DNA from: Clitopilus passeckerianus
Taxonomy: Eukaryota > Basidiomycota > Agaricomycetes > Agaricales > Entolomataceae
Length of the DNA: 64,000 bases
Direction: 5' to 3'
NCBI GenBank assembly: GCA_944990035.1
Contig: CALYLX010000156.1
Span: 620,001-684,000 of the forward strand
Positions 24,938 to 37,182 of this stretch are shown in pieces. Under the pieces are notes generated by a model. It saw nothing but the letters and a program-made list of their open reading frames with translations, searched no databases and had not been told where the DNA came from. Position 1 is the first letter of the stretch; each line of letters starts with the position of its first letter. Both the position numbers and the translations under genes were made by a program.

Positions 24938-27900
24938 ATGTCGGATTTACCACAGCTCCTGCTAGCTTCGCTCAATCCAGCAACACGGAAAGAGTCGGAG
25001 TCACGACTGCTTGAATTGAGCACTCAGCAAGGCTTCCTTCCTCATCTCCTTCAACTGATCCTGCAGGCAAATCAGGATCGGGCCGTTCGATTGGCTGGAA
25101 GCGTGTACATTAAGAATGTCGTGAAGATGAGATGGGAGGAGGTACGTAGCACGAATATGCCTGGCTGATACCTTGACTGATTGCAGCTGTAATATACAGG
25201 ATGTTCAAGGCGTCCCGGAGGCGGACAAAGCACCTCTGAGATCACAGCTCGTGCCGGCCATGTTGGTGCTGTCAAATCCAACAGACAAGGCAATTCGTGC
25301 TCAAGTAGCCGAGTCCGTCGCTCTCATTGCAGAGCTTGACTTTCCCGCAAAATGGCCCGACCTGATCGATGTATGAAGTCCTTGATTCTGCCGTGCTAGA
25401 ACTCGCGGCTGATATCTTGTTTAGCAACTGGTATCCTCGCTATCCCCCACAAATTATAACGCCAATATTGGTGTTCTGGAAACTGCCCACTCAATCTTCC
25501 GCCACTGGCGCGCCCAAGTTCGAACAGACCTCCTCTTTTCCGAAATCAACTTCGTCCTTGGGAAATTCATGCAGCCCTTCCTCCAGCTCTTCCGCCAGAC
25601 TGCCACGCTCCTGATAAAACCAGAACAAAACCCGACCCTAACGTCAAACAATGACACTTATTCTCAGCTTGCACAAACCATGACACTTCTGCTCGACATA
25701 TTCTACGACTTCACATGCCAGGACTTGCCTCCTGCCATCGAAGATGGGTATAATGAATTCTTTGGTCCTGGAGAGGGATGGTTCCATGTCTTTTTACCTT
25801 GGGATCCCGCACAATTAAAGGTTGACGTGGGTGCGATTGGTTCTCCCAGTTTGAAGACCGTACTGACAACGTGTCCAGCCGGATGAAGCGACACCATCCC
25901 TTCCTTCCCAGATCAAGACAAGAATATTTGAAATTGTTGAGGTAAATTATACGTCACAACGGCCGGCATACAGGGCCGCTAATTAAACATTTGCAGCTAT
26001 TTATCAAGCTCTACCCAGAACAGCTACAAAGCTCCAAGGCGGTTGAAACCTTTGTTACGGCAGTTTGGGCTCTCGTCAGCAACAATAAGCTTCCTGGAAT
26101 CTCGGATGATACGGTAATGAACTTGTCTTCACAGATGACGCTCTTCTGACATACTACTTGCAGCTCGTGTCACAAGCCCTCAAATTCCTCTCTACCGCCA
26201 TCCGGACAGGATACTACAAAGCTCTGTTCTCCTCTAAGGACACCATTTCCCCACTTGTTCAAGGGGTGGTTGTTCCGAATGTTACCCTGAGAGAGCACGA
26301 GATCGAGCAATTTGAAGACGATCCTCTGGAATATGTCCGACTCGATCTCGCCCCTATGGGCTCGGATGCTGCTACTCGAAGACAGTCAGCTGCCGACGTT
26401 CTTCAAGCTCTCGTTGGCAGTGGCGCTGAAGCAGATACAACGGAGATTGTCGGATCCTGGGTCAACCAAGGACTCACCGATTATGCCTCGAATAAGGAAG
26501 CCAATTGGAAGTCGAAAGACAGTGCAATCTACCTTCTGACTGCACTTGCAACTCGAGGATCTACAAGTCAGGTCAGCTGCTTCTCTCTCATCTCCCAACG
26601 CAGATTCTCAACATTGTTATCTCGTAGCACGGTGTTACAGCAACCAATGCTTTGGTTGATGTCGTCAAATTTTTCTCCGACCATGTCTTCGAAGATTTGC
26701 AAGCTCAACCAGGAACGGTGCATCCCATCCTGCAAGTTGACGCCATTCGTTTCCTGTATACCTTCCGTAACCAGGTGAGCATGACCTAATCACTTTCGCT
26801 GACGTTGCTCACCACATCCATTTGTAGCTCACAAAACCGCAACTTCTCTCCGTCCTTCCTCTGCTGGCCCGTCACCTCCAATCCGACAACTATGTGGCCT
26901 ACACCTACGCAGCCATCACAATAGACCGCGTCCTATTCATCAAACAAGGCGGTCAGCTCATGTGCGTCTGGATAATTCTCTTTCGACTACTCTGACCCAA
27001 CGAAAAATAGGTTTGCTCAAGCTGACATTCACGAATTCGCTCAAGACCTCATCAATGCCTTGCTAACGAGGATAGAGTCTGCAGGGACCCCGGAGAAGGT
27101 TGCCGAAAACGACCATCTCATGAAATGTACGTTCCTAGCCGCGTCAGAGCATTCCTAATAAATCTGACCTTCGGCATTCTACAAGGCGTAATGCGTGTCA
27201 TCTTGACTGCCCGGCAGACCCTAATCCCAAAATACGAGCAAACACTCAACCGCTTGGTCAATATCTTGGGCCTAATATCCCAGAATCCAAGCAACCCTCG
27301 CTTCGATCAGTTCATTTTCGAGAGCATCTCTGGCTTGATGAGGTATGGTCAACTCTTTCTTCTCCCCATTTCCGACTAACGTTTGGATGCAGGTTCGTCG
27401 TCGCAGGGAACGCTTCAACATTGCCCACCTTCGAGAATGGCCTCTTCGGACCTTTCACTGTCATCATCCAGAAGGATATCGATCGTAAGTCCAACCTCGC
27501 AACTAGGATTGGATAGCACTGAACCCCTTCTTCCCTAGAATACGTTCCTTACGTGTTCCAGGTCCTGGCTCAGATGCTCAACTTCCACAACGACGTACCT
27601 GAGCAATACCGGAGTCTCTTACCGTTCTTGCTGACCCCTGCGGGCTGGCAGCAGAAGGGTAGTATTCCTGGCCTGGTGAAGCTTCTCAAAGCCTACTTGG
27701 CTAGGGATGCTGCACAGATGTCGGCTCAAGGCCAGGTGGCTTCCGTCCTTGCTGTGGTACAGCAGCGATTGGTGCCGTCCAAAGTCAACGATTCATGGGG
27801 CTTTGAGTTGCTCGAGTCTGTTGTGGCAAATGTTAAGCCGTAAGTCAAACCCCTCTCATTGCTCCTGGCTGGTTTGTTTACCCCGACCTTGCCACTAGAG

Positions 27901-28664
27901 ATGCCCTCAGACAGTACTTCAAACCTGTCATCATGACATTGCTCACTAGAATGCATCAGAGCAAGACCGACAAATATGTGTACCACTTCACCAAGTTTTT
28001 ACTCTTTACAATGGCGATTCAGGTAGACGGTCTTGGACCAGACTATGTCATTAACACGGTCGAAGAGATTCAGCCCCAGTGAGTCTACATTAGGGGTCAC
28101 CACTTGGCCAAGGAAGCTAATGTCTGCCTTCCAGGCTTTGGTCGCAAATCTTGATCAACTTTATCACCCCAGAAATTCCAAAATTCCCTCCCAAGGACCG
28201 CAAGCTCGCAGTTGTCGGTGCCGCCAAGCTTCTTACACAGAGTGAACAGATGCTCAAGGAGCCTAGCATGAAAGCTTGGTACGATAGCACCCTTGCTACA
28301 CCTACACGATCGGTACTAACTGGGCTCGCATAGGCCAAATGTTTGCGGGTCGATTATCAAGCTCTTCCAGGAACCTCAATACCTGACAAAATCTTCGACT
28401 GAAGAGGATCCTCATGCCAATCTCACCAGTATCGATTTTGAAGAGCAGGCGGCTGGATATCAGGCTGCGTACTCGCGCCTCGCTGCATCGGAGACAGCGG
28501 AGCCAGATCCAGTTGGTTATGTCAAGGATCCCCAGGCATATCTAGGGGAGAACCTTGTCAGACTGTCGAAGACTCATGGGCAACAACTCAAGGTGTTACT
28601 CACTGCTGCTGATCCTTCTGGTCAGTTTGTTGCATCGTTGACCGGGGCTGGTTATGGAATATAG
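24938..28664 (+). CDS. CSE1: exportin-2 (importin-alpha re-exporter, CSE1/CAS)
   Basis: This is a karyopherin-beta family HEAT-repeat protein that returns importin-alpha to the cytoplasm with RanGTP. The start at 24938 (MSDLPQLLLASL) is followed by the importin-beta N-terminal domain with GSVYIKNVVKMRWEE. Next come CSE1-typical blocks: DFPAKWPDLID, FMQPFLQLFRQT, EDDPLEYVRLDLAP, RRQSAADVLQAL, FVVAGNASTLPTFENGLF, QKDIDQYVPYVFQ and FTKFLLFTMAIQVDGLG. The C-terminus is GQFVASLTGAGYGI with TAG at 28662. About fifteen short introns are present. The total is close to the usual 950-1000 residues. Two earlier in-frame residues allow a start at 24914 instead, but MSDL fits family N-termini. Confidence 0.92.
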
Positions 28665-29782
28665 CTTGTAGTGCGATAGGAAATCCTAGATCATTGTTGG
28701 ATATGGTTGCTGTGATTCATGGAGGTTGTATACCTGTATGTTGCAGATGAATAACAAAACTTCTCAATCCATACACTTTCGTTAAATCATCACTACCTGG
28801 ACTACCATAAAAAGCGAACCCTCCATGTTCGGACCGCTTGGGAGGTTTGATGCCTCGTGCCAAGTTAGCCGTTGCTTCGCAACGTCCACGAGCCTAATCC
28901 AAGCCCAATCGAATCCGAGGATTTGCTCTTCTCCACTTTGCTCCTCTTCATTGGATCCATAACAGGATACTTTGTCGCACAAGAAATGGCAGGCTACACG
29001 GTCGCCACAGAATAAGATGAAACCGTGATCCTTCTGGGTCATTGCTTCCAGAGGGAAATCCTGAAGCACCAGAATCAGGAATTCCAATTTCTGCGCTTTA
29101 CATAGTCAAAAGGTCATCAGATACCGCCTCATGCAATTCATCTTCTGGACAACACCGCCCAATTCGGGACTAGCTTCTGCGCCGCCCGCTGGGCATCCCC
29201 ATGCACCTAGCCTACCCAATCATATATCTACAAATCCCTGCACACCCCGCTGCTTCCCGGCAGAGAAGTCAAGCGAATTACGAACTTTGTGAATCATGAT
29301 TGTGACTCGGGTGCTCTTCCCGAGTGAGCCCTCCTCAATCGGTGTAATCGATGTCAACACCGGTCCAAATACATATTCCGTTAGAACGAATAACAAAGGG
29401 TGTTTAGCTCTTGTTCTGTTCCCTGTTCGCTGTCCTTTCTTCTTTCTTCATTCCCGACTCCTCGTTGCTCCGTGCTCAGCAGTGTGCTTGCGTGCTGTAC
29501 GGTTCCCTTGAAGACTCCTGTCCATGCTATTATATATAGACTCTGGACGCTTCTGGGATCACGGACAGGCAAACTTGGATTGGTAACCTTTCTGTAGAGT
29601 TTAGGTGGTGCTCCTGTTGGCAGACTCGGTGCGTTTTCATTGGATTTCTCTCTTACTCCTCTGACGGAGCGTACCTGCAGAGAATCTTGGATGTCAGATG
29701 CAATGCCGTCGGAAGAAGTCTTGGTATGGTGACCGTATGTTGGTCGTTTGAATGGTGTTCTGAAACATGTTGCTGGGTGAAG
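28665..29782. other. intergenic, one unrecognised minus-strand frame
   Basis: About 1.1 kb separates CSE1 from the DUF6533 gene. A minus-strand frame of 101 codons at 28782..29087 starts after a possible acceptor but matches no family I know, and I do not call it a gene. The rest shows no coding signal. Confidence 0.3.
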
Positions 29783-32156
29783 ATGCTAGACCAGACTCTA
29801 GTGCAGGGCACTCTAGTCGCATGTGCAACTGCTCTGGTACGCTTCCTGTTCTTACCCGCTTTCTTCAAGCTCATTGCTAGCAGCTCTACGACCACCTATG
29901 CACATTAGACCAAGAAGTGTGTTCACAAGCGGCCACATTTGACCTTCAGCTTATTTCCTCGTTCGCAGATCGCCTACGTCTGGTCAAACCCATGGACAAT
30001 CAGCTCCCTTCTCTTCTTCGCAAATCGCTACCTTCCTTTCGTCGACACATTCCTCTCGCTATACCGTGCGTCCCTTTCCCGCCTATCCTGCCCTTCCACC
30101 AAATTATACCTGGCGCTGATAAATGCATTCCTTTCCGTCTATCTTGGGCGCTATGCTTTGTATACTCTAGTCAAGTTCGCATACCTTTCACCTGAGGTAC
30201 GTCAACGCTTCCATTGTCGACCCTTCCACTTCCTCGATGCGTCCCTTGCACATCACTCCGTTCTCCTTCATACCGGCTTTACAATACGACCGAGTCTAAC
30301 CTCTTGCTTTTTTCCTAGCAATGCCACACCGGATACTCAGTCGTTACCTGTGCGTAATCAAAGAGTGCTGTGAAGCCTCGCACGATAAACGAATGAATGA
30401 ATTGAACATTAATTTCCATCAATTTCAGGGTTCATCGTTTTTGGAACACTCATATCCGAAAGTCCGTATTCATCTCTCTCTGCTGTCTTCCTTTCTACAC
30501 GTGTACTAACTCCAATTCTTTTGGGAATGGTACAGCCATTCTCCTGTTACGAACGTACGCTATTTGGGAACGCACGCGTCCTATACTAATCACGCTCTGT
30601 TTGCTTGCTATTGTGAGTTCATTTCCTAGTTATCTCTCATTCAGGGCTCTTTCTGATCGAAGGAACGATTGTACGTTATAGGTTGTTTTTGTACCTGCTA
30701 TGGTTGTCACGGACATAGAATACAAGTCCTTAGTTTGTATGTCCATCTTCTCTACCTCGTCACCTTTCACACTGACTCCAACACTGAATTAGATGGCAAT
30801 CTGGATGGTATACCATATTCAGGGTGCCAATTGATCCATGCCAGCCCACTCATCTTTACTGCCTACGTTCTGCTCGTCTTTGCAGAGACAAGTGAGTTCC
30901 ATTTGTCCTACCTCTTCTCCCGATCTCACATTTTACCACTCAGTAATGGTTATTCTAACGTCTATAAAAGCCTACCGCCATCGTGAGTGAACCTATTTTT
31001 CAGCCTTTCTGGATTCCCATGTTGATCATCCCTTGCTAGTACGACATTCACAATCCGGATGGGTAGTGCAACTGTATCAAGATGGTACGTCCTTTCTACT
31101 ACACTTAATACAACAACAGAATTCACCAACCCAACCACAGGAATCGTCTTTTACCTCTACATCCTCTCCATCTCTCTCGCCAATATCCTAGTCCCCCTCC
31201 TCGCACCCGTACGTTCCATTCCGTTTCCTTCGTACCCCAATTAACACCAACTGACCACAACCCCTTTTATCTAGCCCGTATTCGCAAACTGGCTCGCATC
31301 CCCGCAACGCATCCTCCACTCCATCCTCTGCAACCGCGTGCTCTTCCTCATCCTCCGACAACGCACCGCATCCAGCATGACCAACCGGCTCACACCGATT
31401 GCCCACCGCCACCGACACGGTAATACCAACCACCCTCGGGGCGACGCTCCCTCAGGCTCAGGCTCTGGGGAGGGAGAAGGATACTACCCAAGCCGGAGCA
31501 CTGAATATGAAGCCGTGTTCACGGAGATGGGGGAGACGGATACGAGCGTTACGTTGAATATCCTACATCCAAGTATGGGTGCGGAGGAGTATGGGTATCT
31601 TGATCACGATCATGACCATTGGCAGGAGTGTGAGATTGATTCGCGGGGGAGCCTTCGGGATGAAGAAGACGCCTATGGATATGACGAAGGGAGTGTGTAC
31701 AACTTGAACCAGGTCGCGAGTAGGGGAAGCGGAGGTGCAGAGAGTAGTTCGAGTTGTACATATCCACCTCTTCCAGCACCGACACCTCTGAGTCGTCCAA
31801 TACCTCCACCTCAACATTCTCATCCCCATTCTCTTTCCGATTCTCCTTCATACCTACCTTCCCACTCCCGCACCCATACACATTCCCATTCCTCCCAACT
31901 CCATTTAAACTCCCATTCTCGTGTACTTCATCGCATCGCCGTAGAATCCTCTTTCTTACACCGTTCGCATCCACATCATGAGTCTGCACATGCACATACA
32001 CAGTCCCTCCCTCCCAATTCTAATTTCAATTCTGTACAACCTAACACGAGCACCAACACAAGGACCAGTACCATATTCCCTCCCAGTAGCAGTAGTACCA
32101 GTATCCCCAGACACCATCAGGCTCCTGGGCCACGGAATATATCCTCCATCGTCTAA
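29783..32156 (+). CDS. DUF6533-type seven-helix membrane protein with His/Ser-rich tail
   Basis: This multi-span membrane protein belongs to a family common in Agaricomycetes. Exon 1 starts at 29783 and is followed by QLYDHLCTLDQE, then IAYVWSNPWTISSLLFFANRYLPF, the DUF6533 hallmark. Later short exons give CHTGYSVVTWFIVFGTLI, LLLRTYAIWERTRPILI, VVFVPAMVVTD, LIFTAYVLLVFAET, VILTSIKAYRH and VFYLYILSISLANILVPLLAP. About seven transmembrane segments result. The final exon (about 31275..32156) encodes a long cytoplasmic tail, acidic at first and then rich in Ser, His, Pro and Thr with repeated HS/SH pairs. Function is unknown; a receptor- or sensor-like topology is inference from helix count. Confidence 0.8.
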
Positions 32157-32369
32157 ATGCCTTTGTACCCCGTCAATATTTCAATACTCTGCTACTCTGG
32201 ACTCTGGGTAAGACGCGTCTCGCGTATTGCTCAAGAACTATTGAGGATCGCATCGAGTCCGAGGACCGATCAAATATCATGCAAATCTGCCACCGTCTGT
32301 CAGTGTCACAGCGTGTCTGGTGGTGGCGCTTGAACGGACACCAGCAGCCTTGTCGGCGTGGGCGTGATT

Positions 32370-32393
32370 TTTTCTTTCTTTCTTTCTTTCTTT
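32370..32393 (+). repeat. (TTTC)n microsatellite
   Basis: Six consecutive TTTC units lie in the intergenic region before the GT69 gene. They are probably polymorphic between strains and have no coding role that I can see. Confidence 0.85.
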
Positions 32394-32775
32394 CACCTTC
32401 CTCACGGGTTGTCGCTGGTTCTGTCTATTTCTGTGCATTCGTGCTTTGTTTTCTGTTCGCTTCAGCTACGCGGACCACTTACTGGACGCATCATTCACTT
32501 TCGGCGTGAAAGAGCCTCTCATCATATCCTGGCTAGCATACCATTCAACTTCGAGTCGACCCTAGGCTCCCTCAGTCTCGAGCGTCAAAGGATCCGGCCA
32601 GATACCACAACGCCTCGAGCTCCAGCTTTCACAGCTGCCATACCCTCGGTTCTCTATACCCGACCCAAACTCTAACAATCCTACTAGTAGCGCTCCGTTC
32701 GCGCTTGACGCAGCACCCCGCACACGGGAAGCCGAGCTGAAATACTAACAGCAAAACATTGAGAGACACTCGAAA

Positions 32776-34971
32776 ATGCCTCTCATCCCCTTCCGCCGCC
32801 GCTCCCTCTCCCGCCTCCTCACACTCTTCACCACCATCTTCCTCATCCGGTGGTTCTTCTTCCCTTCCTCCTCCTCCTCCTCCCGCTTCTCCTCCTCCTC
32901 CCACCGTTCCTCTCCTACGCGCCGCTCATCCTCCTCTAGTGATAACAACGGGCTCAGTTACGAAACGGAAGACATAAAACCGCACGGATTCTTCCACCGT
33001 ACAACCGGTCGAGGCGACCGCTCCCTAAACGTCCAAAAGCATAACTTTCTGCAGTCGAGGATAGGGCGAGACGACGAAGAAGGTCTCATGGGCGATATCA
33101 TCCAGAACGGGGCGCGAGATTACTGGGGGAGGTTTCAGGAGCCTTAGTACGTCCCTCTCTTTCTCTCCTCTATATAAGGATGTATATTAACGGAGTATTT
33201 CTATAGCATAACATCCCCCGAAACAACCAACACAGACGCCCAACACGTAATATCCGCCATCGACCAACTCCTCTCCCTCCACGGGTGGGTCGCAGCCCTC
33301 TGCCCCTCCCTCTCCCGGCCTTTCTCTTCCCCCTCCTCTTCCCATCACCAATCCACCCTCAACAAATACGCAAGCCTCGCCTCAGAAGACCACCTCTACT
33401 TCCTCGCCCTAACCATCCACTCCGCCGACCACTTCCTCATCGACCAGTTGGCTGTAATTGTGCAGTTGTCGAAAACGCTCGGGACGTCGAATATTTATGT
33501 GTCGATGTTGGATTATCATTCGTCGGATTCTACATCTACCTTGTTGGATCTGTGTGAGGCTGTTCTCACACTTCTGAGTATCCCTTTCCGAATTCGCAGC
33601 GTACCGAGCTTGACGCATAGTGAGGAGGCAGCCTACTATCCGTTGGAAGAGGCGTATACGAGGAATTTGGTCCTAGAACCGTTGAAGGAGTTGGAGGAGA
33701 AGAGAGGAGTGAGGTTCAAGAGGGTGGTATGGCTGAAGGGGTTCACATGTCCCAACGATATACTCGAAAACCTGAAAGTAAGCTTCGCGAATGAGGCGGC
33801 GATGGTGTGTGGGATGGATTGGGCGGAGAGTGGGGGTGCGTTTGAGTTTAGTGATCGGTGAGGCTCATATACTTTGTCTTGAATATCAAGAGATATATAC
33901 TGATGAGGGTATACGTACACACAGCTGGCGCACACGCGACATCGAAGGCGACCAATTCCGCCAAACGACCTCCAAATCCCCCATCGTCCCGCCCCGGGAC
34001 CACCGCGCCATCCAGCGGTATACCGCACACATCCCGTTCCAAGTCTTCTGCTGCGAAGCGGGGACGCACGTCGTTGATCCGGAGCAGTCGTATTATAAGG
34101 GGATATACTACCGCGCGGGAGAGGATTTCTTTAATGTGTCGAGGAGTATGGACGGGGGCGGACATGGGGTGAAGGAGAGAGGCATGGGGATGGAGCAAGA
34201 GATGGTATGGGAGCCGACACCGCCCATAAGAGAACCGAATGCGGCGTGTTTGGATTCGTCGCAGGCGTGGTTTTGTAGGGATTTGTGGGTGAGGAGTGCT
34301 GCTGATTCGCCGGTGCGGGGACAGGGAGAAAGGGAGGTGGTGGATCGGATACGGAGGAGGGAGGTTGTGGATGTTGCATGGAATGATCCGCTTATGGATG
34401 GGGCGTTGAGGAAAAGAGAGGAGAAGGCAGAGGACGCGGAGAAGGAGAAGGAGCAAGAGCAAGAGAAGACGGGAGAGAAACTGAAGAGACAAGGAGAAGT
34501 CAAAGGCGTTGACTTAGATGACGACGCGGGGTCAGACTACGACGCTATGCCAGCTGAAGACGGTGGAGACGAGGTTCCTCTGCCTATCGACACCTCGGAG
34601 GGTGGAAGCACTTCGTACCAATCGACTCGACTCAACTCGGCATTTGAGCCAGCGAGGATATTGGTTAACCCGCGGTGTGTGACGACGTATGCGGGTGTGA
34701 GCCATACACAGCTCGCATTGGACTTGTTTGGAGATCCGGAGGAAGACGATAATAAGGGCAAGGGCGTGAGGAAGTATGTGTTGGAGGATTGGGCGAGTGC
34801 ACCGGAGAGTTTTGTTTGTCAGGAACAGAGGTACGGAGTGATTTAGCTCCAAACTATCTAAACTCACTCATCTATTCTAGAACGACTGGAGGAAGACAGG
34901 CGACGAAGACGCAGAGAAGACTTGGGTTTAATATCGATGAGGAGTTGAGAAAGTTGGGGATAAATAAATAA
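32776..34971 (+). CDS. GT69 (CAP59/CMT1-like) glycosyltransferase
   Basis: This is a type II membrane mannosyltransferase-like protein of family GT69, whose Cryptococcus members CAP59 and CMT1 act in capsule and alpha-1,3-mannosyl synthesis. The start at 32776 gives a basic N-terminus, one hydrophobic anchor (LLTLFTTIFLIRWFFF) and a Ser-rich stem encoded by TCC repeats. The catalytic region includes YFLALTIHSADHFLIDQL, NIYVSMLDYHSSDST, RVVWLKGFTCPNDIL and CGMDWAES. After an intron at 33860..33925 come YTAHIPFQVFCCEAGTHVVDP and a strongly charged insertion rich in Glu and Lys. FEPARILVNPRCVTTYAGVSH follows, with a C-terminal RRLGFNIDEELRKLG. Four exons, with TAA near 34969. Acceptor substrate is unknown. 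Confidence 0.85.
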
Positions 34972-35180
34972 TTCTACATAATACGCATATATGGACTTTT
35001 GACCACAAACTTCTCTCTTCTCATCGATATCCTTAAGCCTCCTGTGGACGCTAACGCCGTTGAACGAGTTTTGACAGTGGACACTGATAATGTTGACAGT
35101 GGCAGCAAGGAACCAGGGCGGTAGCGGTGAATACATACCACCGGCCTATCCACCTTTCCAGGGCGAGGGGATCTTGCTAC

Positions 35181-35187
35181 TATATAA
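35181..35187 (+). promoter_or_regulatory. TATA box of the first PD-(D/E)XK-like gene
   Basis: A TATATAA lies 107 nt before the ATG at 35294. It is preceded by the block GAATACATACCACCGGC, which recurs before the second paralogue. A likely 5'-UTR intron (GTGAGT near 35241 to CTTCCTAG at 35291) lies between it and the ATG. Confidence 0.6.
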
Positions 35188-35293
35188 TCCCCTCTTTCTT
35201 TGACAACTTTCCCAATCGTAGCCTCTGTTGCACACACATGTGAGTCCCAGTCGATCGAACTCAGTCTCAATAAACTAACTCTACTTCCTAGCA

Positions 35294-35791
35294 ATGAACC
35301 CGAATCCCCCCATCGACATCCTACCCCTCATCAGGGAATGGGTCACACTCAAATTACTAGAGATAAACACTGTAGTCAAGATCCCTGGCGGCTGGGAACT
35401 CTGGGCTCAAACCGATATCTCTATTCTACTCCGCAAGAGCCCAAACTACACTGAGACCCGCAGCCCGGCTTGCTATACTCAGAGTGGCAAGGCCGACCAC
35501 CGTATCCGCAGAACTGGATATCAGGACGCTATTGTTGAGCTCAAGGTATACAACGAGGCGACCGAGACGGCTGAGGCGTTCGCGCTGAGGGTCTTGAAGG
35601 ATGAGGAAAAGATCAGGACGAAGGGGAGAGCCCCAGGGTTTGAGAACAATGCGTTTTGGAGCATTGGCATCGCGTTGGCGAGTCACGCTGAACAGACGAC
35701 GATATTGAATGCGTTGCAAGCGACCCATCAGGGCTCGATTGTTCATGATAGTGCGGACGAGAGCCTCATCATCTGGCATCATGCACGCTAG
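35294..35791 (+). CDS. small PD-(D/E)XK-like protein, paralogue A
   Basis: This intronless frame of 165 codons is a clear tandem paralogue of the next gene. They share GGWExWAQT, ETRSPxCY, ADH, QDAIxELKVxN, a shared AFAxRVxKDxEKI pattern and WSIGIA. I do not recognise a named family. The spacing of Glu54, Asp68 and Glu82-x-Lys84, with Asp68 at the end of one predicted strand and ELK in the next, resembles the catalytic core of PD-(D/E)XK nucleases. That function is inference; no helix-turn-helix or other domain is attached. The protein has no signal peptide or membrane segment and should be cytosolic or nuclear. It and its partner sit between the GT69 gene and the OTC array. Confidence 0.65.
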   Translation: MNPNPPIDILPLIREWVTLKLLEINTVVKIPGGWELWAQTDISILLRKSPNYTETRSPACYTQSGKADHRIRRTGYQDAIVELKVYNEATETAEAFALRVLKDEEKIRTKGRAPGFENNAFWSIGIALASHAEQTTILNALQATHQGSIVHDSADESLIIWHHAR

Positions 35792-36344
35792 GGCTCCATG
35801 TACTGTATCGTGTAGTGCCCAGGATATAGTCATACAATGTTCGGCATGTAAATTATCTAGCATGTAAATGCAGAATCCTTGTGCATGGTGGAAGTAAACA
35901 AGGCGGCATATCAGTGTCACGGTCGGGTCACAGATCCCAGAGCTCAAACTGCCACTTCCACTACTACCTAGCGGGACTACCACCGGATACTCCGTTTACA
36001 AAGGTTGCAATTTATCAGGGCGATCAAGGGAGCTCCTTGGTCCTCTCCTGACCGCTCAAACTACATTGCTTGCACCCATATCGCCTGTTCTACACATCAG
36101 CTGCAACAAGTTGTTCATCTCCAGACCCACTGGCAGGACCCCTCCTCAATCACCTTGCAGAACGGAAGTAAGAAGACTGTTCATAGAGGCTAACATCTAT
36201 GAATGAGTACTGAGTACCTGATAATGCTGGAGGGGGCGGTAGTAAGGACTCAGGAACCATGGCGTTAAGCCACTGGCGGCGGCGAATACATACCACCGGC
36301 GTACATCCTATAAGCTATGTACCTTGCAGGGGGGACCTTGGTAC

Positions 36345-36352
36345 TATATATA
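36345..36352 (+). promoter_or_regulatory. TATA box of the second PD-(D/E)XK-like gene
   Basis: A TATATATA lies about 90 nt before the ATG at 36439. The preceding GAATACATACCACCGGC block and a GGGGxxCTTGxTACTATATA context are shared with the first paralogue, so the promoter was duplicated with the gene. Confidence 0.6.
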
Positions 36353-36438
36353 TTCAGCCTTTTGTTGTATAAAGTCCAGAGCAGACAAACAACGCCTAAA
36401 GCATCAAACTTTCCGCTGGGACGACATATTTCCCAATC

Positions 36439-36975
36439 ATGGCCAACCAAAAGACCCCAATCGCCATCCTCAAACCCATCACCGACTGGGCCTTTTCCAA
36501 ACTAGACGAAATCGACATTGCATCCAACATGTCAGGCGGGTGGGAACACTGGGCCCAAACCGAATTGTCCATCTGGTTCTCCAACAAAGAAGCCTGCATC
36601 GAGACCCGCAGCCCGAACTGCTACCTCTTCGGCGGGCAGGCAGATCACGTTGTGTCGAAGGGGAACCAATTCCAGGACGCTATTATAGAGCTCAAGGTGC
36701 ACAACCGGGGCTCGGGCGAGATTGCGAGTGCGTTTGCGGGGAGGGTTGTGAAGGATTATGAAAAGATCACGGAGGAGGCGTTCAAGGCAGGGGGGTTTGC
36801 GGGTGGGGCGTTGTGGAGTATTGGGATTGCAGCCAGTGCTCAGCGGGCGGGCGTTGAAGCCAAGTTGGGCCAAAATGTGAAGACGAGTGGGAAATATGCA
36901 AAGGCGCCTGTAATTGCGACTATAAATGGGGTACAGCATTCTTATGATATTTGGTATGCTAAGGTTGTGCGATAG
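36439..36975 (+). CDS. small PD-(D/E)XK-like protein, paralogue B
   Basis: An intronless 178-codon frame. It aligns with the gene at 35294 along most of its length, and the proposed catalytic set is kept: Glu55, Asp69 (in GQADHVV) and Glu84-x-Lys86 (in IIELKV). It has a longer C-terminal part ending SYDIWYAKVVR, where paralogue A ends ESLIIWHHAR, so a tyrosine/tryptophan-containing terminal strand is shared. Conservation of these residues while the rest has diverged supports selection on them. It could instead be a catalytically dead DNA- or protein-binding relative. No targeting signal is visible. Confidence 0.65.
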   Translation: MANQKTPIAILKPITDWAFSKLDEIDIASNMSGGWEHWAQTELSIWFSNKEACIETRSPNCYLFGGQADHVVSKGNQFQDAIIELKVHNRGSGEIASAFAGRVVKDYEKITEEAFKAGGFAGGALWSIGIAASAQRAGVEAKLGQNVKTSGKYAKAPVIATINGVQHSYDIWYAKVVR

Positions 36976-37182
36976 ATCTGTGGTGTTGTAGAGGCGTAAC
37001 CCGAAAATTCAATATCTCTTACTGTATTTTACGCCTTTTCGTTCAAATTGGTACCGGTTTTTACCGCGATGAACGTTCGTTTTTAAGGCGCGGATGAAGA
37101 GTAAGTAATTGAACCGCACTGAATCTCACGGGGAGGCGTAGGCCTTGCTTGGAGTATACGAGCCTCTTAGCCAAGCGTAGCG

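Noticed and set aside
28782..29087. 101-codon minus-strand frame
   Set aside because: No family motif, no start context and only one possible splice site; could be chance.
31549..32001. Minus-strand frame over the DUF6533 tail
   Set aside because: Shadow of low-complexity coding sequence on the other strand.
32629..32948. Gly/Glu-rich minus-strand frames
   Set aside because: They arise from the TCC repeats that encode the Ser stem of the GT69 protein.
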